Assembly (NCBI GenBank): GCA_002811645.1
Contig: PDIP01000028.1
Coordinates: forward strand, 192,828-256,827
Reading direction: 5' to 3'
Source: Corallochytrium limacisporum
Lineage: Eukaryota; Opisthokonta
Length of the DNA stretch: 64,000 bases
In this document: in pieces, positions 29,704-40,170 of the stretch
Layout of the letters: each line of letters opens with the position of its first letter
How positions within the stretch are numbered: the first letter of the stretch is position 1
The notes under the pieces: generated by a model
Database searches by the model: none
The model's input: the letters and a program-made list of their open reading frames with translations, nothing else
Told to the model about the DNA's origin: nothing
Position numbers and translations under genes: made by a program

Positions 29704-30902
29704 GGGGGAGAGGGGGGAGAGAATGCTCGGTAATTATAGGTGGGTGTGTTCCTGCATTTCAGTAGTTGCGGCCCCTTACATACAAAGTCAGTAGAGCCAA
29801 TCAATCGGTTGTGAAGCGACCGACCAGGAATTTATTCCAAGGGGGGTTGCAAGTCATGGCACGCACACGCAGCATGCGGCACCGGCAGCAGCGGCAATAG
29901 AAGTCAGTAGCGGCAGTTGTTCACCGGAAAGGCCCATGTAATGTCCGCGCTGCTGCGAATACGGACGGAAACCATGAAAAGGAATGAAATGGCACAAGGA
30001 CCAGGCAGTTGAGAGAGCTCGGAGCGATCGGAGGTGAGCGCGAGGGAAGTATGGAACCTTCTCCTCCCCCCGGGGAACTGAGGAGCAGAGGGGGGGGGAG
30101 GGGTGGAGTCAGTGGAAGGGACCCGGTACGCTGCAGAGCAACGGGGCCGGGATTAGGAACCCGGGGGAACGAGGTGGGTTAGTAGGACGGAAGGAACCAT
30201 GTTGGCTCCCTCTGTGCAATTGTACACTCACCCCGTCAGAGCTCTACCTTCTCCTCGCCTTCTCAATCTTCCCGTCTACAAATTCCGTGAACTACAATTA
30301 GCGGAAATCCCGCCTTTTTTACCATTTTTTAGCTGATGATTTGACCGTTCCATCGTCGTTGTTCTCCTTCCTCCTCTGCTCATAAATTTTTCATGACTTT
30401 TGTTCGTCAGCGATCGTCTCCAAATTATCCCAAAAGGCAACCAGCGCTAATACACTTATCATAATGAAATTGACCGAGAGGAAAGGGTAGGGCATTCCTA
30501 GGGACCAAGGGAGATCGAAAGGGAGAAGCATTGGCCAAAGGACAGATGGTGCCGATCTGACACCGACCGCACGTAAGCAGTCTGGTGTGGAGACCAATTT
30601 TAAGAAAATGGTTTAGGAAGGACAAGGATGACCATGTGATTTATGTGATCTAGCAGTTACGCCCGTTGTAGTGGCACATAAGGTACGAAAGAACATCGGA
30701 ACAGAAGATGACCTCCTTTCCTTTGGCCAGACACGTTAGGAACACATTTAATACAAACAGGGTGGCGGGATATATAGCCAGAGTGTATGAGAATGACATG
30801 ACGAAGCAAGTACAGTAACGGGTCTAGGAGTAAAGAACAGACGTGAACGTCTAGAGATAGAACAGGAAAACTTATTGAAATCCGAGGCTGGCAGTCCGTA
30901 GA

Positions 30903-33365
30903 ATGGCAGAGCGGCCTGAGAGACCTGCACCGGCTCCTCCTGGGCCAATGGCGCCAATTCGGCCGCCACCTTTGGCTTCTCCCACACTGCCTGGAGACAA
31001 GCGCAAGGAGTCGCTGCGGTCTACAGCCGATTCGGCTGCTACCTACCCGCAGCGGTCGTCTCTAAACAGTCTGTTCGATGCCCAGGGAGTATTCAACCAC
31101 AGGCGTGTGGAGAGTGACATGTCACTAGACGAAAACGGGAATCGCAAGATCCCAATGTTGTGCGATGCGGTGCTGTTGATTGGGTTACCCTCCAATGTGT
31201 CGCAGGATAACCCGCTACCACGCCAACCGCAGATCTTGAAAATGTTTACCCGCCCGAATTCATCAGATGAGGAGCTCGAGGTCTTGCGCAACCTGGCCAT
31301 ATTTTGCTACCCGGACGCAGAGATCTGGACAGATCCTATCAATCTGTACCCCTCAGAGGAGTTCAGCTTTGTCCTCACTGACTTTCGGGGTAACAAACGG
31401 TTTGGGTATTGCCGTAGATTCCTGCCAAGGGGGGAGGGGCCTTCCATACCGATCACATACTGTATCGTTAGCAGAGGATCAGCACTGTCGCTATATTCCA
31501 CGATCTTGCAGCGCCTGGAGCTCCGCAGAGCCGTCAGTTCCGAACACAGCAATGCGCTGGCCGCAAGACTTCTCGAACTCCCGTTCCCAGGCCGGGGACA
31601 GAAGATGATTGTAGACATGAACGTCGGTTCCAGCCTCAAGAGAAGCACTCGGGAGGACAACGAGTACGACCAGAAACAGGTGTACATGTTTGAACGGAAT
31701 CGTGAATTAGGGGCTTACGAACATGTTGACCTTCACGACCTCTTCACGAGTCTCAGTCCAAATCAGTTAGTCGATCTGCTACTCGCCGTACTTTTAGAGA
31801 AGCGTGTCTGTCTGTTAAGCGTAAGCATCAGTGCCTTGAGCAGTAGCGTCCATGCAATTGTGGCGCTACTCTACCCTCTACGCTGGCAGCACACATACGT
31901 GGCTGTTTTGCCTACCCCAATGAAGGACTACCTAAGTAGTCCCGCACCCTTCATCATCGGCTACTTGGGTAGCCAAAATATCCTCGGATCAGTATTTGAG
32001 ACCATGCTGGAGCACATAGAAGACGGCAGCGGTAGGACTCTCGAACAGCGTTGTTTGGATGATCCACCGGATGACCATGATGTGTTGGTGGTGGACTTGG
32101 ATAAGGGTCGGATGTGGACCCCGTACACATTCTACTCACGGGTCCAACGACAGCGAGATTCAGCGGCTGTTCTGAGCGAGTGGAAATCAACATCCGCCCT
32201 GCCTGCAGATGTTGAGGCGCAGAGACTGTCCCAGGCGAGCAAGGCATCTGCGGGCACCACGGGAACCGATACTTTGTCTACGGGTTGGAGTACACGCGCG
32301 AGCATTTCCACTGGTAACATTCCCAGGGCAGTGGGCGAAAGCAAGGCCGCCTACGGCTCCGACTTATCATCCACCAGCAGCTACCTTCCTCCGAGCAACT
32401 TAATCGAATTCCCGAAGACACCGCGGTCTTTGCTCGAACGCAATTTCTTTGCTCCAACCATTCATCTGAGCACCAGTCCCAGCGCTTCGGGTTCGCTGCG
32501 GGATAGCCTGGGTGTGTTGAGTCGCAAGTCCATGGCGTCCACTGCAGGCAGCGCGAGCTCGAACAGTATGAACCTAGAGATTTTTGACTCTATTTGCCCT
32601 GGCATTGTGCGGCTTCTATGTGGCATTGACACGGCTTTCGTGCGCGATAGCACGTCGGGCTTCTATCACTGGGATCGCAACATATTTCTGAGGCGCTACA
32701 GTGGCAGTGGTATCGAACCAGGTGCCTACCAGTTCATGTCCAAATTCACGCAGACGCAAGCATTTGATGAAATGATCTTGGAACGGGAACACTTAATGAA
32801 CACGCGCAGTGAGTCCGCTGGGGGCAATGGAGGGCAGGAGGCTCTTGATCGCCTCATGGATCGATACAAATTTAGCGCCGAAGACGATATAATGCTCATG
32901 GCGGAGAAGACTTCCTCGGCCGCCCGCTTGACGTCTCGCGTGCGCAACATGCTTTCCAAGGCTAGCATTCGACCCCGCAGCAGGGAGGATTCGGATGTTG
33001 CAAGTATTGACAGCAACAGCAGTGGCAAAGGCCAGCAGAACGGCAATGCGCCTTCCAGCCCCCGGTTGCTTATAAAGAGCAAACTTGGGACCGCCGGATT
33101 CTTTGGATCGTTTGGACGGCGCAAGAACACTGGGGGTACCGTTCCGAGTGTGCAGACTGACCCTATGCAAACCCACGACTCTGACGACAGCCTCGGCGCC
33201 GCCGTTCAGACCCGCATCTCCGCACCTGAACGGCCTCCGCCACCAGAGGCACCGAGTGTCGCGGTGATCCTGGACGACCCTGCCGTCCCACTGGAACAGA
33301 GTAGCAACCATAGATTGTCGGTAAGACCACCGAATCCGCCCCCCATGGCCCCGAAAATTGAATGA
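30903..33365 (+). CDS. DENN-domain protein, putative Rab GEF, 820 aa
   Basis: The gene is intronless from an ATG at 30903. Residues 1-70 are Pro-rich and disordered. A uDENN module begins at about 85 (LCDAVLLIGLPSN) and runs through FCYPDAEIW and FSFVLTDFRGNKRFGYCRRF to about 190. The cDENN core spans about 190-410, with LLLAVLLEKRVCLLS, VHAIVALLYPLRWQHTYVAV, LPTPMKDYLSSPAPFIIGY and the closing DVLVVDLDKGR. A Ser/Thr-rich linker (430-550) follows, then a dDENN region at about 555-630 (IVRLLCG...FVRDSTSGFYHWDRNIFL, then FTQTQAFDEMILERE). All three parts are needed for nucleotide exchange on Rab GTPases, so it most likely regulates endomembrane traffic. The tail (640-820) is Ser/Pro/Arg-rich and probably phosphorylated. 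The subfamily and its Rab cannot be told by eye. Confidence 0.92.
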   Translation: MAERPERPAPAPPGPMAPIRPPPLASPTLPGDKRKESLRSTADSAATYPQRSSLNSLFDAQGVFNHRRVESDMSLDENGNRKIPMLCDAVLLIGLPSNVSQDNPLPRQPQILKMFTRPNSSDEELEVLRNLAIFCYPDAEIWTDPINLYPSEEFSFVLTDFRGNKRFGYCRRFLPRGEGPSIPITYCIVSRGSALSLYSTILQRLELRRAVSSEHSNALAARLLELPFPGRGQKMIVDMNVGSSLKRSTREDNEYDQKQVYMFERNRELGAYEHVDLHDLFTSLSPNQLVDLLLAVLLEKRVCLLSVSISALSSSVHAIVALLYPLRWQHTYVAVLPTPMKDYLSSPAPFIIGYLGSQNILGSVFETMLEHIEDGSGRTLEQRCLDDPPDDHDVLVVDLDKGRMWTPYTFYSRVQRQRDSAAVLSEWKSTSALPADVEAQRLSQASKASAGTTGTDTLSTGWSTRASISTGNIPRAVGESKAAYGSDLSSTSSYLPPSNLIEFPKTPRSLLERNFFAPTIHLSTSPSASGSLRDSLGVLSRKSMASTAGSASSNSMNLEIFDSICPGIVRLLCGIDTAFVRDSTSGFYHWDRNIFLRRYSGSGIEPGAYQFMSKFTQTQAFDEMILEREHLMNTRSESAGGNGGQEALDRLMDRYKFSAEDDIMLMAEKTSSAARLTSRVRNMLSKASIRPRSREDSDVASIDSNSSGKGQQNGNAPSSPRLLIKSKLGTAGFFGSFGRRKNTGGTVPSVQTDPMQTHDSDDSLGAAVQTRISAPERPPPPEAPSVAVILDDPAVPLEQSSNHRLSVRPPNPPPMAPKIE

Positions 33366-33380
33366 AACAGGTCAGTAGTT

Positions 33381-33386
33381 AATAAA
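33381..33386 (+). promoter_or_regulatory. AATAAA poly(A) signal
   Basis: AATAAA lies 16 bases after the DENN stop codon and only 40 bases before the stop codon of the convergent Nudix gene, so the 3' ends are tightly packed. Confidence 0.75.
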
Positions 33387-33425
33387 GGACAAGTTATGTA
33401 ACAATACCACTGGGTTTCTTTTCAC

Positions 33426-33959
33426 TTATGACTTGTGCTTCAGTAAGACAGCTTTGTGCAGTTCAGCAAAGACGTTCTTCATATTTTCAAAACTGAGCTT
33501 CTCCAGAGTCTCCTCATACGTGCACCAGGAGTACGCTGAAATCTCCTGCGCCTGTACTTTGACATCTTCTTGGTCAGCCAACTGCCCTGCCCAGAACTCA
33601 CTGATCTTAGGGACTGTTCTTCCATTCCCCATAGGTTTCTGATACTCAACCTTGAAGGTGCCAAGGTCCTCGTGAATGGTGAGCTTATCCTGTGTTAACC
33701 CAGTCTCTTCCTCAAACTCACGAATGCCACTGTCCTTTGGGCTCGCGTCAGTGGCCTCTGGGTATCCTTTCGGAAATCCCCAGTGGCCGCCACGCCTGTC
33801 TTTCAGAAGAAGGTAACTGATTGCAAAAGATCCGTTACCAAGCTTATTGGCCACAAATGGAATCACTCCGTAGGCCCGGTGCATGGCTCCGGAATCATCT
33901 GCTGGATTTGTAATGTTCTGCTGCTGATTCTCCTCTGCCATGATAGAACTCCTGATCAT
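33426..33959 (-). CDS. Nudix hydrolase, Ap4A hydrolase (NUDT2) type, 177 aa
   Basis: It is a small intronless protein. ATGs occur at 33959 and six codons later (33941); either could be used. The fold starts AYGVIPF and continues ISYLLLKDRRGGHWGFPKGY, as in the asymmetric diadenosine tetraphosphatase branch. The Nudix box is GYPEATDASPKDSGIREFEEETGL: the catalytic REFEEETGL end is intact, but the first half has one extra residue and Asp where the first Glu is usual. The C-terminal ISAYSWCTYEETLEKLSFENM matches the WxxxxEA...F..M region of NUDT2 proteins. The predicted reaction is hydrolysis of Ap4A to ATP and AMP in the cytosol. It is convergent with the DENN gene (60 bp between stop codons). 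Confidence 0.9.
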   Translation of the reverse strand: MIRSSIMAEENQQQNITNPADDSGAMHRAYGVIPFVANKLGNGSFAISYLLLKDRRGGHWGFPKGYPEATDASPKDSGIREFEEETGLTQDKLTIHEDLGTFKVEYQKPMGNGRTVPKISEFWAGQLADQEDVKVQAQEISAYSWCTYEETLEKLSFENMKNVFAELHKAVLLKHKS

Positions 33960-34373
33960 ACAACGAAATACCCTTTAGCAAATCAGTAGCTTTGTCTAAT
34001 GGTCGCTTAGGAAGCTTGAAGTAACCGCCGCTGGTAGTGATCGAATAAGTCTGTGCATGCATAGGAATCCTGAAGTATGACCACAAAGTCTAGTGCGGTG
34101 TTGTGGTCTGTATGCTTTTACTCAAGAAAGCACTTCCAAAGCGCCCCAAGGGGGGGGGGAATGGTCGGGGGGCGGCGGTCCGCCAAATACGTGAAAGGGT
34201 CATAGCGAAGGCAGAGGTTCTTTTCAGCCCATTTATTGGCTCGCTAGTCATTTACAATCTTCTTTTATTTTCAGAATCTACAAGTGGAAAGAGAAGGAAG
34301 GTCATTCCTAATGGCACATGAGGTCGAGGGCAATAAGGACTTGTACTTTTGTGACATCTCTTGCTAATTCGCA
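33960..34373. other. Spacer between Nudix and LRR genes
   Basis: Both neighbouring genes read on the minus strand. It contains a G9-G10 tract at about 34149-34175 and no ORF of interest. Confidence 0.5.
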
Positions 34374-35771
34374 TCAACAATCACCGACTTCAGCCGCCTC
34401 ACTTGCCACTGAGCTACCACAGACTTCGTCGTGGACTCCCACCAAACTACTACAGTCGGAGATAATGTCCCATGACTCACGACTGGTCTGCTGTCCACCG
34501 TTATTACTGCTCCCACCGCCGGTTCTCTGCTTGATGAACTGCGACAGTGTCCGCAGATCGTCCTCAGTGAGCTGCGAGATAATATCTGCGGTCCGCGGCG
34601 TGCCAGTCTCCGAGAAAGACGGTGGCGTCGGCACCACACCGTCCAGGCACGGTGGGCCGTGCAGTGACGTAAGTTGTGAGACAGTGTTCCGTCCTTGCCC
34701 GTATCCTCCTCTGCTGCCGCTCTTCATGCTGTGTTGTGGAGATGCAGACGAGAGCCGACCAGACCCGCGACGGCGGCCTGGATAGGCGGCAGTAGCCTCG
34801 TTCTGGCCAGCCCAGGCGTAATGTAGTGTTTCCCTCCGCTCCGAGGCATAGTGCGCAATCTCTCCTACCCCCGCGGAAGGTCCGCTGCCGTAGCCACCGA
34901 GCAAGGAGGCCAGCGCGGCAAAGAACCCGGAGCCCATGCCCGAGGAATCATAACCTTCCGGAAAGCCAGCGTCCGCATTCTCCAAACGGTCGTTCAGCAG
35001 TGCTTCTGCACCACATGCCATTAGGTATTCGTGCTCAATCTCACGTAGATACTTCTGTTCCTGCTTGTTTTGGTTCCGACGAATGATGTGGCACACTTCC
35101 TTGATCAGCTCAGGGTCAATGTCATTGCAGTCTAAATCGAGACGAATAAGCGAGTGGTTGTGTGCACTGAGCAGTCGAATTAGCGACCTGCAGCTCTGGT
35201 CGTTGAGGTCATTGTCGACGAGGTTCAGGCGCTGCAGTGAAGTGTTGGCCCTGAGTGCGTCAACCAAAGCGGCACATCCACGGGAGTCGATATTACATTG
35301 GCTAAGATCCAAGTACCGAATACTCCGGTTGTACAGGAGAAGATCCCCAATCGCAGCCACCGCCTCAGGCCCTATTGTGTTCCCTGCCAAGGTCAGCCGC
35401 CGAATCCGTGAGTTACCTCTCAGGGCCTGACAGAGCTGCTTAATTCGCAGGGGATTAAGTGAACGCCGACTTAGGAACAAATGCTCACCAATCTCAGCAC
35501 TACTGTTACGGAGTTTGTTGAGATAATTGTTCCAACGATCGTTCTGAGCTGCCACGTCGTTATAAACCCGGTTTCTGCAGCCCTTGGACGAGCTTTCAGT
35601 TCTCATGCCTTTTGAAATGTCAATGGCACGCTTGCAGTCGTCACGCGTGACTTCTGCCTGAGCTAAAACGCTCAAAGGGGGCATGCCCTGGGCGCCCACT
35701 TTCTGATCTCCGATACTGCTCTCATTCGAGAGTTCACCGGGCGGTCTCGCTCTGTCGTCAAACTTTAACAT
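34374..35771 (-). CDS. Leucine-rich repeat protein (RI-like), 465 aa
   Basis: The open frame extends to 35780 with a GTG; the first ATG is at 35771. Residues 1-100 are a helical, weakly conserved region. About four ribonuclease-inhibitor-type LRRs cover residues 107-235: IRRLTLAGNTIGPEAVAAIG, IRYLDLSQCNIDSRGCAALV, LQRLNLVDNDLNDQSCRSLI and LIRLDLDCNDIDPELIKEV. A charged helix (235-260) follows, then a Gly/Ser/Arg-rich disordered tail that includes a short acidic helix (TEDDLRTLSQFIKQ). No NACHT, kinase or RanGAP-specific motif is present. It is likely a protein-interaction scaffold; the partner is unknown. Confidence 0.85.
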   Translation of the reverse strand: MLKFDDRARPPGELSNESSIGDQKVGAQGMPPLSVLAQAEVTRDDCKRAIDISKGMRTESSSKGCRNRVYNDVAAQNDRWNNYLNKLRNSSAEIGEHLFLSRRSLNPLRIKQLCQALRGNSRIRRLTLAGNTIGPEAVAAIGDLLLYNRSIRYLDLSQCNIDSRGCAALVDALRANTSLQRLNLVDNDLNDQSCRSLIRLLSAHNHSLIRLDLDCNDIDPELIKEVCHIIRRNQNKQEQKYLREIEHEYLMACGAEALLNDRLENADAGFPEGYDSSGMGSGFFAALASLLGGYGSGPSAGVGEIAHYASERRETLHYAWAGQNEATAAYPGRRRGSGRLSSASPQHSMKSGSRGGYGQGRNTVSQLTSLHGPPCLDGVVPTPPSFSETGTPRTADIISQLTEDDLRTLSQFIKQRTGGGSSNNGGQQTSRESWDIISDCSSLVGVHDEVCGSSVASEAAEVGDC

Positions 35772-38640
35772 TGTTGCCACTACTTTGTTTCGATCTTCGC
35801 AACCTTAGTCCATAATTCTTCTTTCAGGCCAAGGTGTTCGTATGTTTCTCGCGACTAGTACAGAGTACACATATGTAACAAGTAAAATATAATTGATAAA
35901 TAGTAATAACTATTGTTGCCTAAAACATTGACTAAACTGGATGCTAACGATTTCGAAATACCTGACTTTTCCCGGTCTATGAGATGCAAGAACTAACCGT
36001 CGACACAAAACAAGAGTCACTTCCCCAATGGAATTGTACAAAAACACCGTACACAAGCAGTCTTCGGTGATAAAGAAGTCCACAGAGCTTCGAGCAAGCA
36101 TGTCATGAATGAGAGTGAGAACACAGACTTTCAGCACGTAACGTGCTCCAAGGCTGTCCCGTACAGCCGCTACCATGAACGCAGGTGAGTAATGGGAGAC
36201 TAAGAGAAAATCCAAACTCCGGCAGGCGGGTCTTTTCCCTCTGCATATTCTTTTCCTCCCGCCCTTCGCTTCGCGCATTTTCCACTGACCAATGTACTGC
36301 ACTCTCTTCTGCGCTTTGCCCGAAAGTCGCAACAAAGGGAAAACGACCGCAGCATTCCCTGACCGGCGCAGCGAGGACACAAAAAAAAAAAAATGAAAAG
36401 GAGTCGTTGCGGAGAAGGGCGAAGAATCAATTCAAGAGCCGAAGGGGTCACAAACTACGCGCGCGCGGTCTGCTCTTACTCATTCGCCCGTTCGGCTGAT
36501 CACCATCTACGGCGCTCCCCAGTGGCCAGTTTTGTAAACCAAAGGAGAAAATAAAAAGTATGCCAGGCCTTGCAAAATGGAACGTCTTCTTCTCCCTCTG
36601 GTGACACACACATACAGACCCGCCCTGGACACCTCCCCCGTCCCTTTGCTTCGCAGCAGTAGGAACAACGGTTAAGATTCCTTGGCCCAAAACCCCAGCC
36701 GTCTGCCAACAACCAACCACTCGGCTGATGCACCTGTCAGAAAGGAGCAGCCAAAAAAGAACCCACAGAAACAACCGGCACATAACTCTTAGTCTTGTCG
36801 TTTCCCTTGCGCGGCAAGGGAATTTTATTCGACATCCTCCCATCCCTTCACTGGGATACCGCTTTGGTTGTTTGACCCGTGGGGACCCCGACACGAATGA
36901 CGGCGAATTGACTAGGAGACTATGTTTGGGTCCTTGCCTGCCGTGTGCTTGTTTTGTGCTCCTATTGACTCTTACTTTCACTTCCTCCCCGTGCTCCCCC
37001 TTCCCTCCTTTTCCCTCTCGCACAAAACCCCTCCCCCCTCCCCCAACAAAACTTCTAATTCGTTCCTAACAGAAATCTTGCAATTCTGAACACTCGAAAT
37101 CACATCATTTCCTGCCCCTGCCTCCTTGCCTTCTCCGTAAAACTCTGTCTACTTCACTGCTTGGTGGTGCTGTATTCACCAACTCCAGTGTTATATACTG
37201 CTGCCAGTATAGTCGATTTATACACAAAACATTCACCTATCGTCCGTACGAGTTACTCTGGCGGCCGGGCGGAGTGCGCGCTGACACACACAGTCCGAGT
37301 GTGACCAACACAGAAGCAGCTCTCGCCTGTGAGCTCAGCTCACCGGTAACACACACACACACACACCCCTCTTCGCTTCCTGAGCTCTGGCTGAATATTA
37401 ATATATTTAATACCGCGCAGTTGCAGCGGGTGAGAGAAGCGTGGTCATTCCACAATCGATTTGTTTTTCCCAGACCCGCAACAGAAATAATTCGAAACGT
37501 TAATCCATGTTCCGACCCTACGCGACCTTCCCCCTTTGTCCGTTCCCATACCCAATCACCTCATTTGTCCGGATCACTCGTGTGCATGCCGTCTGTCTTG
37601 GATTTTTTCTGCAACCGCAACAAGTTCCCCCAGCAGAAGCTGGCAGACTGGGCGCACATGCATTCAGTAGCCACTGTTGCGGTGGACTGGATGGTATCCA
37701 ATGCTTGCGCACCCGGCGTCTGTGGCTGCCCGCTTAATCGCATGTGACGGAATGGAAACGACCAAACCGTTTGCACACTATTTTGGATGTGTCAACCTAT
37801 AATGCGCGACAAAGGAGCGGAACAAGCGAACCTAACCACCGTGCGCCGGGTGTATATTCGAACCGCCCACAGCGGTAGGTAAGGCGCGCAGGTACTACAT
37901 GGTCGAGGCGTCCGAGCACAACAACAGTGGGCTACTAATATCGATTCGATGCATCTGTGGGCTTGTAAACTCCATCTTTTAACACAGCGAAAACAGAAGA
38001 AATACCGTTGCTCATCTCAAGAAATTCAAATACGCCGCACCTTGCCGAAGTCGGTTGGGCGGTGGTGATACTCTGCAGAGCGCAAGTATTGATGCTTATC
38101 CTCCAACGGGGCAGGTGTTCGCAACAGGCCGACTACCATGCGCACAAGGAACAGCTAAAAACTTAGAGGACGATTATCATCTGGTGGAATCTCTGTCCCC
38201 AATTTCACTTCCCAGCTGGCAGAGCTGCAGTATTCCCGGACATACTATCAGCCGCGCAAACGAAAAGGTCACCGCAACCTCATGTCGATGCCAATCTCTT
38301 CACCACAGAGCGGGAGAGATGTTTGAGTGAGCTTAATTTTCACTGTTCTTGGAAACCGGCCCCAAGTTCTTTTGTTTGTCATTACATGACATCAGTCTCT
38401 GGTAGGCAACCTCCCCCTCCCCTCCCCCCAGCCAAGGCAACCGAGGTACGGAGGAGATTGTGACATACGGGCCTGAGAAACCATTTCGGAGCCATCAGAG
38501 TTCCAAAGAACCGCTCACAGGGTGTTGATCCCAACTAAATCACACCAGGCTGATGTCCATCAGTTCCTCACTGCTCAGCAAGCACAGAGTAAGCCACAAT
38601 CAATAAAACAAGTATGAGAAGAATGAGACGAGCCCATTAA
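35772..38640. other. Gene-free region upstream of the TPR pseudogene
   Basis: There is no defensible gene. It contains an (AC)9 run at 37349-37366 and CT-rich stretches near 36960-37050. Between about 37800 and 38340 several short segments look weakly protein-coding in different plus-strand frames (for example 38076-38210), which could be further debris of the decayed gene downstream. Confidence 0.5.
37349..37366. repeat. (AC)9 microsatellite
   Basis: Eighteen bases of alternating A and C. Confidence 0.85.
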
Positions 38641-39990
38641 GATGCTAAAGTATGGTTGCTATTAAGCCATGCCAAAGAGCCCGCCTTTGGGGGGTACTCT
38701 GCCGAAGACCTGGTCCTCATGCAGAACAAACTCGACGATCCCGAACGTATGGAGTACATCGGGCTTGAATTAAGCAAGGCAGAGTAAAACATTAGAAAAG
38801 GAGCCTTTGACGAGGCTCTGGTGGGAGTTCGTGGAGTAGCAAAGTACTTGTACGGCCGAGGAGAACATCGCGCTGCAGCTGAGTTCTTTGGCAAGGCTGT
38901 AGCCATCGTGGGACTGGAAGCCCCTGAACGAGGAATGCAAGGCCCGCTACGCTTCTGAGTTGGATTATTGCTCGCAGTTTCATTCACACAGGAGACTCCA
39001 GCCAGGCTGTGGGACACTGTAAGGAAGCCCACCACCCTGGCGATGGGGGATGCCCGGAACATCAGCGGTGACCGAACATCATTGGACGCTGGCGCCCTGT
39101 ACGATGCATGTCAATTATTGGATGATGCGCTGTGGAATGAGGCTCTAAATGGACCCGAAGCGGATTGCAAAACAGACAGTCTACACCATGTCCTCGCACG
39201 TGCCAGTGACATTGCTTTCGGAGGCCCCGCGCGAGGCTGGCTTGCCCGAGATTCTTTTCCGTCTCGGATCATTCTTCCAGACTCGCGGAGAATACAAGAA
39301 GGCCCAGTCTTCTTTTGCCCAGGCTAGCGATTTACCAATACCCGATGCAATTGAACGGGTACCCGCAGAATGGCCGCGCCTGTATCTGTCGCTCGCTCGG
39401 TCCATTATCGACTCGGACATTGACCCATTCGGAAGATCGATGTCCCAGATGAACGTTGATGATAGTCGGATGGGTTTGTCCAACGCACCAGTTGGTAAGG
39501 CGCATCAACTTGTTGACCAGGCTGTTAAACTCGTTGACAATGTACAGGATGAGAGGAACGATTCTGAACAGAACCAGCGTCTACTCATACTACAGGAGGC
39601 CGGTCAGTTGATGAACCGTCTGGGCCGTACCGACGAAGTCAATTCTCTTCTGCACAAAGTGCAGGATGAGGCTGGTGGCACTTCTGCATGCAATGCTATC
39701 CAGCGGGTCATTGCTCTGGATCTAATCGTGGCTAGCACAGATACGATTTTTGCGGCCTACGCAGCAGCCTGCGGCGGTGTGGATGACGAATGCCTGGTAC
39801 GTTTGGTGAACTTCAAGCTAGGCTTTAACCATGATTTTGCCATGTCATGACCCAAGGCATCCACCAAGAGCAACGACCAGTTCGTCGTCAAACTACACAT
39901 GGAACTTCATTCCAAGAAACTGGCTTCGACTTCTCCAAAGAGAGGGATGACGCATGGAAGTGCTCGCTACTACCGGATTGGCCTAGAGGC
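38641..39990 (+). pseudogene. Decayed TPR-repeat protein gene
   Basis: Coding-like sequence runs across this stretch but changes frame at least three times and has in-frame stops. The first frame reads through YSAEDLVLMQNKLDDPERM, meets TAA at 38785-38787, and continues in the same frame with KGAFDEALVGVRGVAKYLYG and REHRAAAEFFGKAVAIVG-like TPR helices. It then shifts to a frame reading NEECKARYASELDYCSQ, back to one with LDAGALYDACQLLDDALWNE, and again to the 39149-39850 frame (LPEILFRLGSFFQTRGEYKK, SSFAQASDL). That frame meets TGA at 39848-39850 but goes on with coding-like FVVKLHMELHSKK. The Ala/Tyr/Gly spacing is that of tetratricopeptide repeats. An alternative is an intron-rich gene, but stops inside otherwise continuous frames favour a pseudogene. 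Confidence 0.7.
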
Positions 39991-40137
39991 TGGTGGGGGT
40001 GACTGGTTGCTCCCTCCGTGCCGAAAGTAGTTCTGCGACTCTTGTATTAACATAACATATAGTAGAGAATTCATACCAATTCCCCGTATTCTGAAGCTTT
40101 TTCGAACAGAGGGAGCAACCAACCAACCCCCCCAACA
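39991..40137. repeat. Inverted repeat, MITE-like foldback
   Basis: Arms at about 39991-40027 and 40099-40137 are imperfect inverted repeats. A perfect 13-bp core, TGGTTGCTCCCTC (40004-40016) against GAGGGAGCAACCA (40110-40122), is extended on both sides by similar sequence (inner CGTGCCGAAAG against TGTTCGAAAA; outer G-rich). The AT-rich loop is about 70 bp. No target-site duplication is clear and I did not see a second copy in this window. Confidence 0.5.
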
Positions 40138-40148
40138 AAATGGGAGTG

Positions 40149-40170
40149 CCCCCCCCGGAGGGGGGGGGGT
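40149..40170. repeat. C8-GGA-G10 homopolymer block
   Basis: A run of eight C is followed by GGA and about ten G, just after the inverted repeat at 39991-40137. It is another of the C(n)G(n) type blocks. Confidence 0.7.

Larger units (their letters stand above)
28321..30902. other. Gene-free region containing an assembly gap
   Basis: I find no gene. Bases 28330-28450 are the likely FBPase promoter; an (AG)n run lies at 28596-28613; 29261-29345 is an AT-rich island; 29625-29703 is unresolved sequence; 30060-30110 is C/G-rich. A TATATA stretch near 30770 lies about 130 bp before the DENN gene. Confidence 0.6.

Noticed and set aside
37840-37900. Minus-strand B-box-like GGTTCGAAT
   Set aside because: Neither a T stem nor an acceptor stem can be built around it.
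38060-38330. Segment resembling mitochondrial ribosomal protein bL34 (YYQPRKRKGH)
   Set aside because: The match is about ten residues, lacks the HGF and following conserved positions and is in a short frame with no start; probably chance or pseudogene debris.
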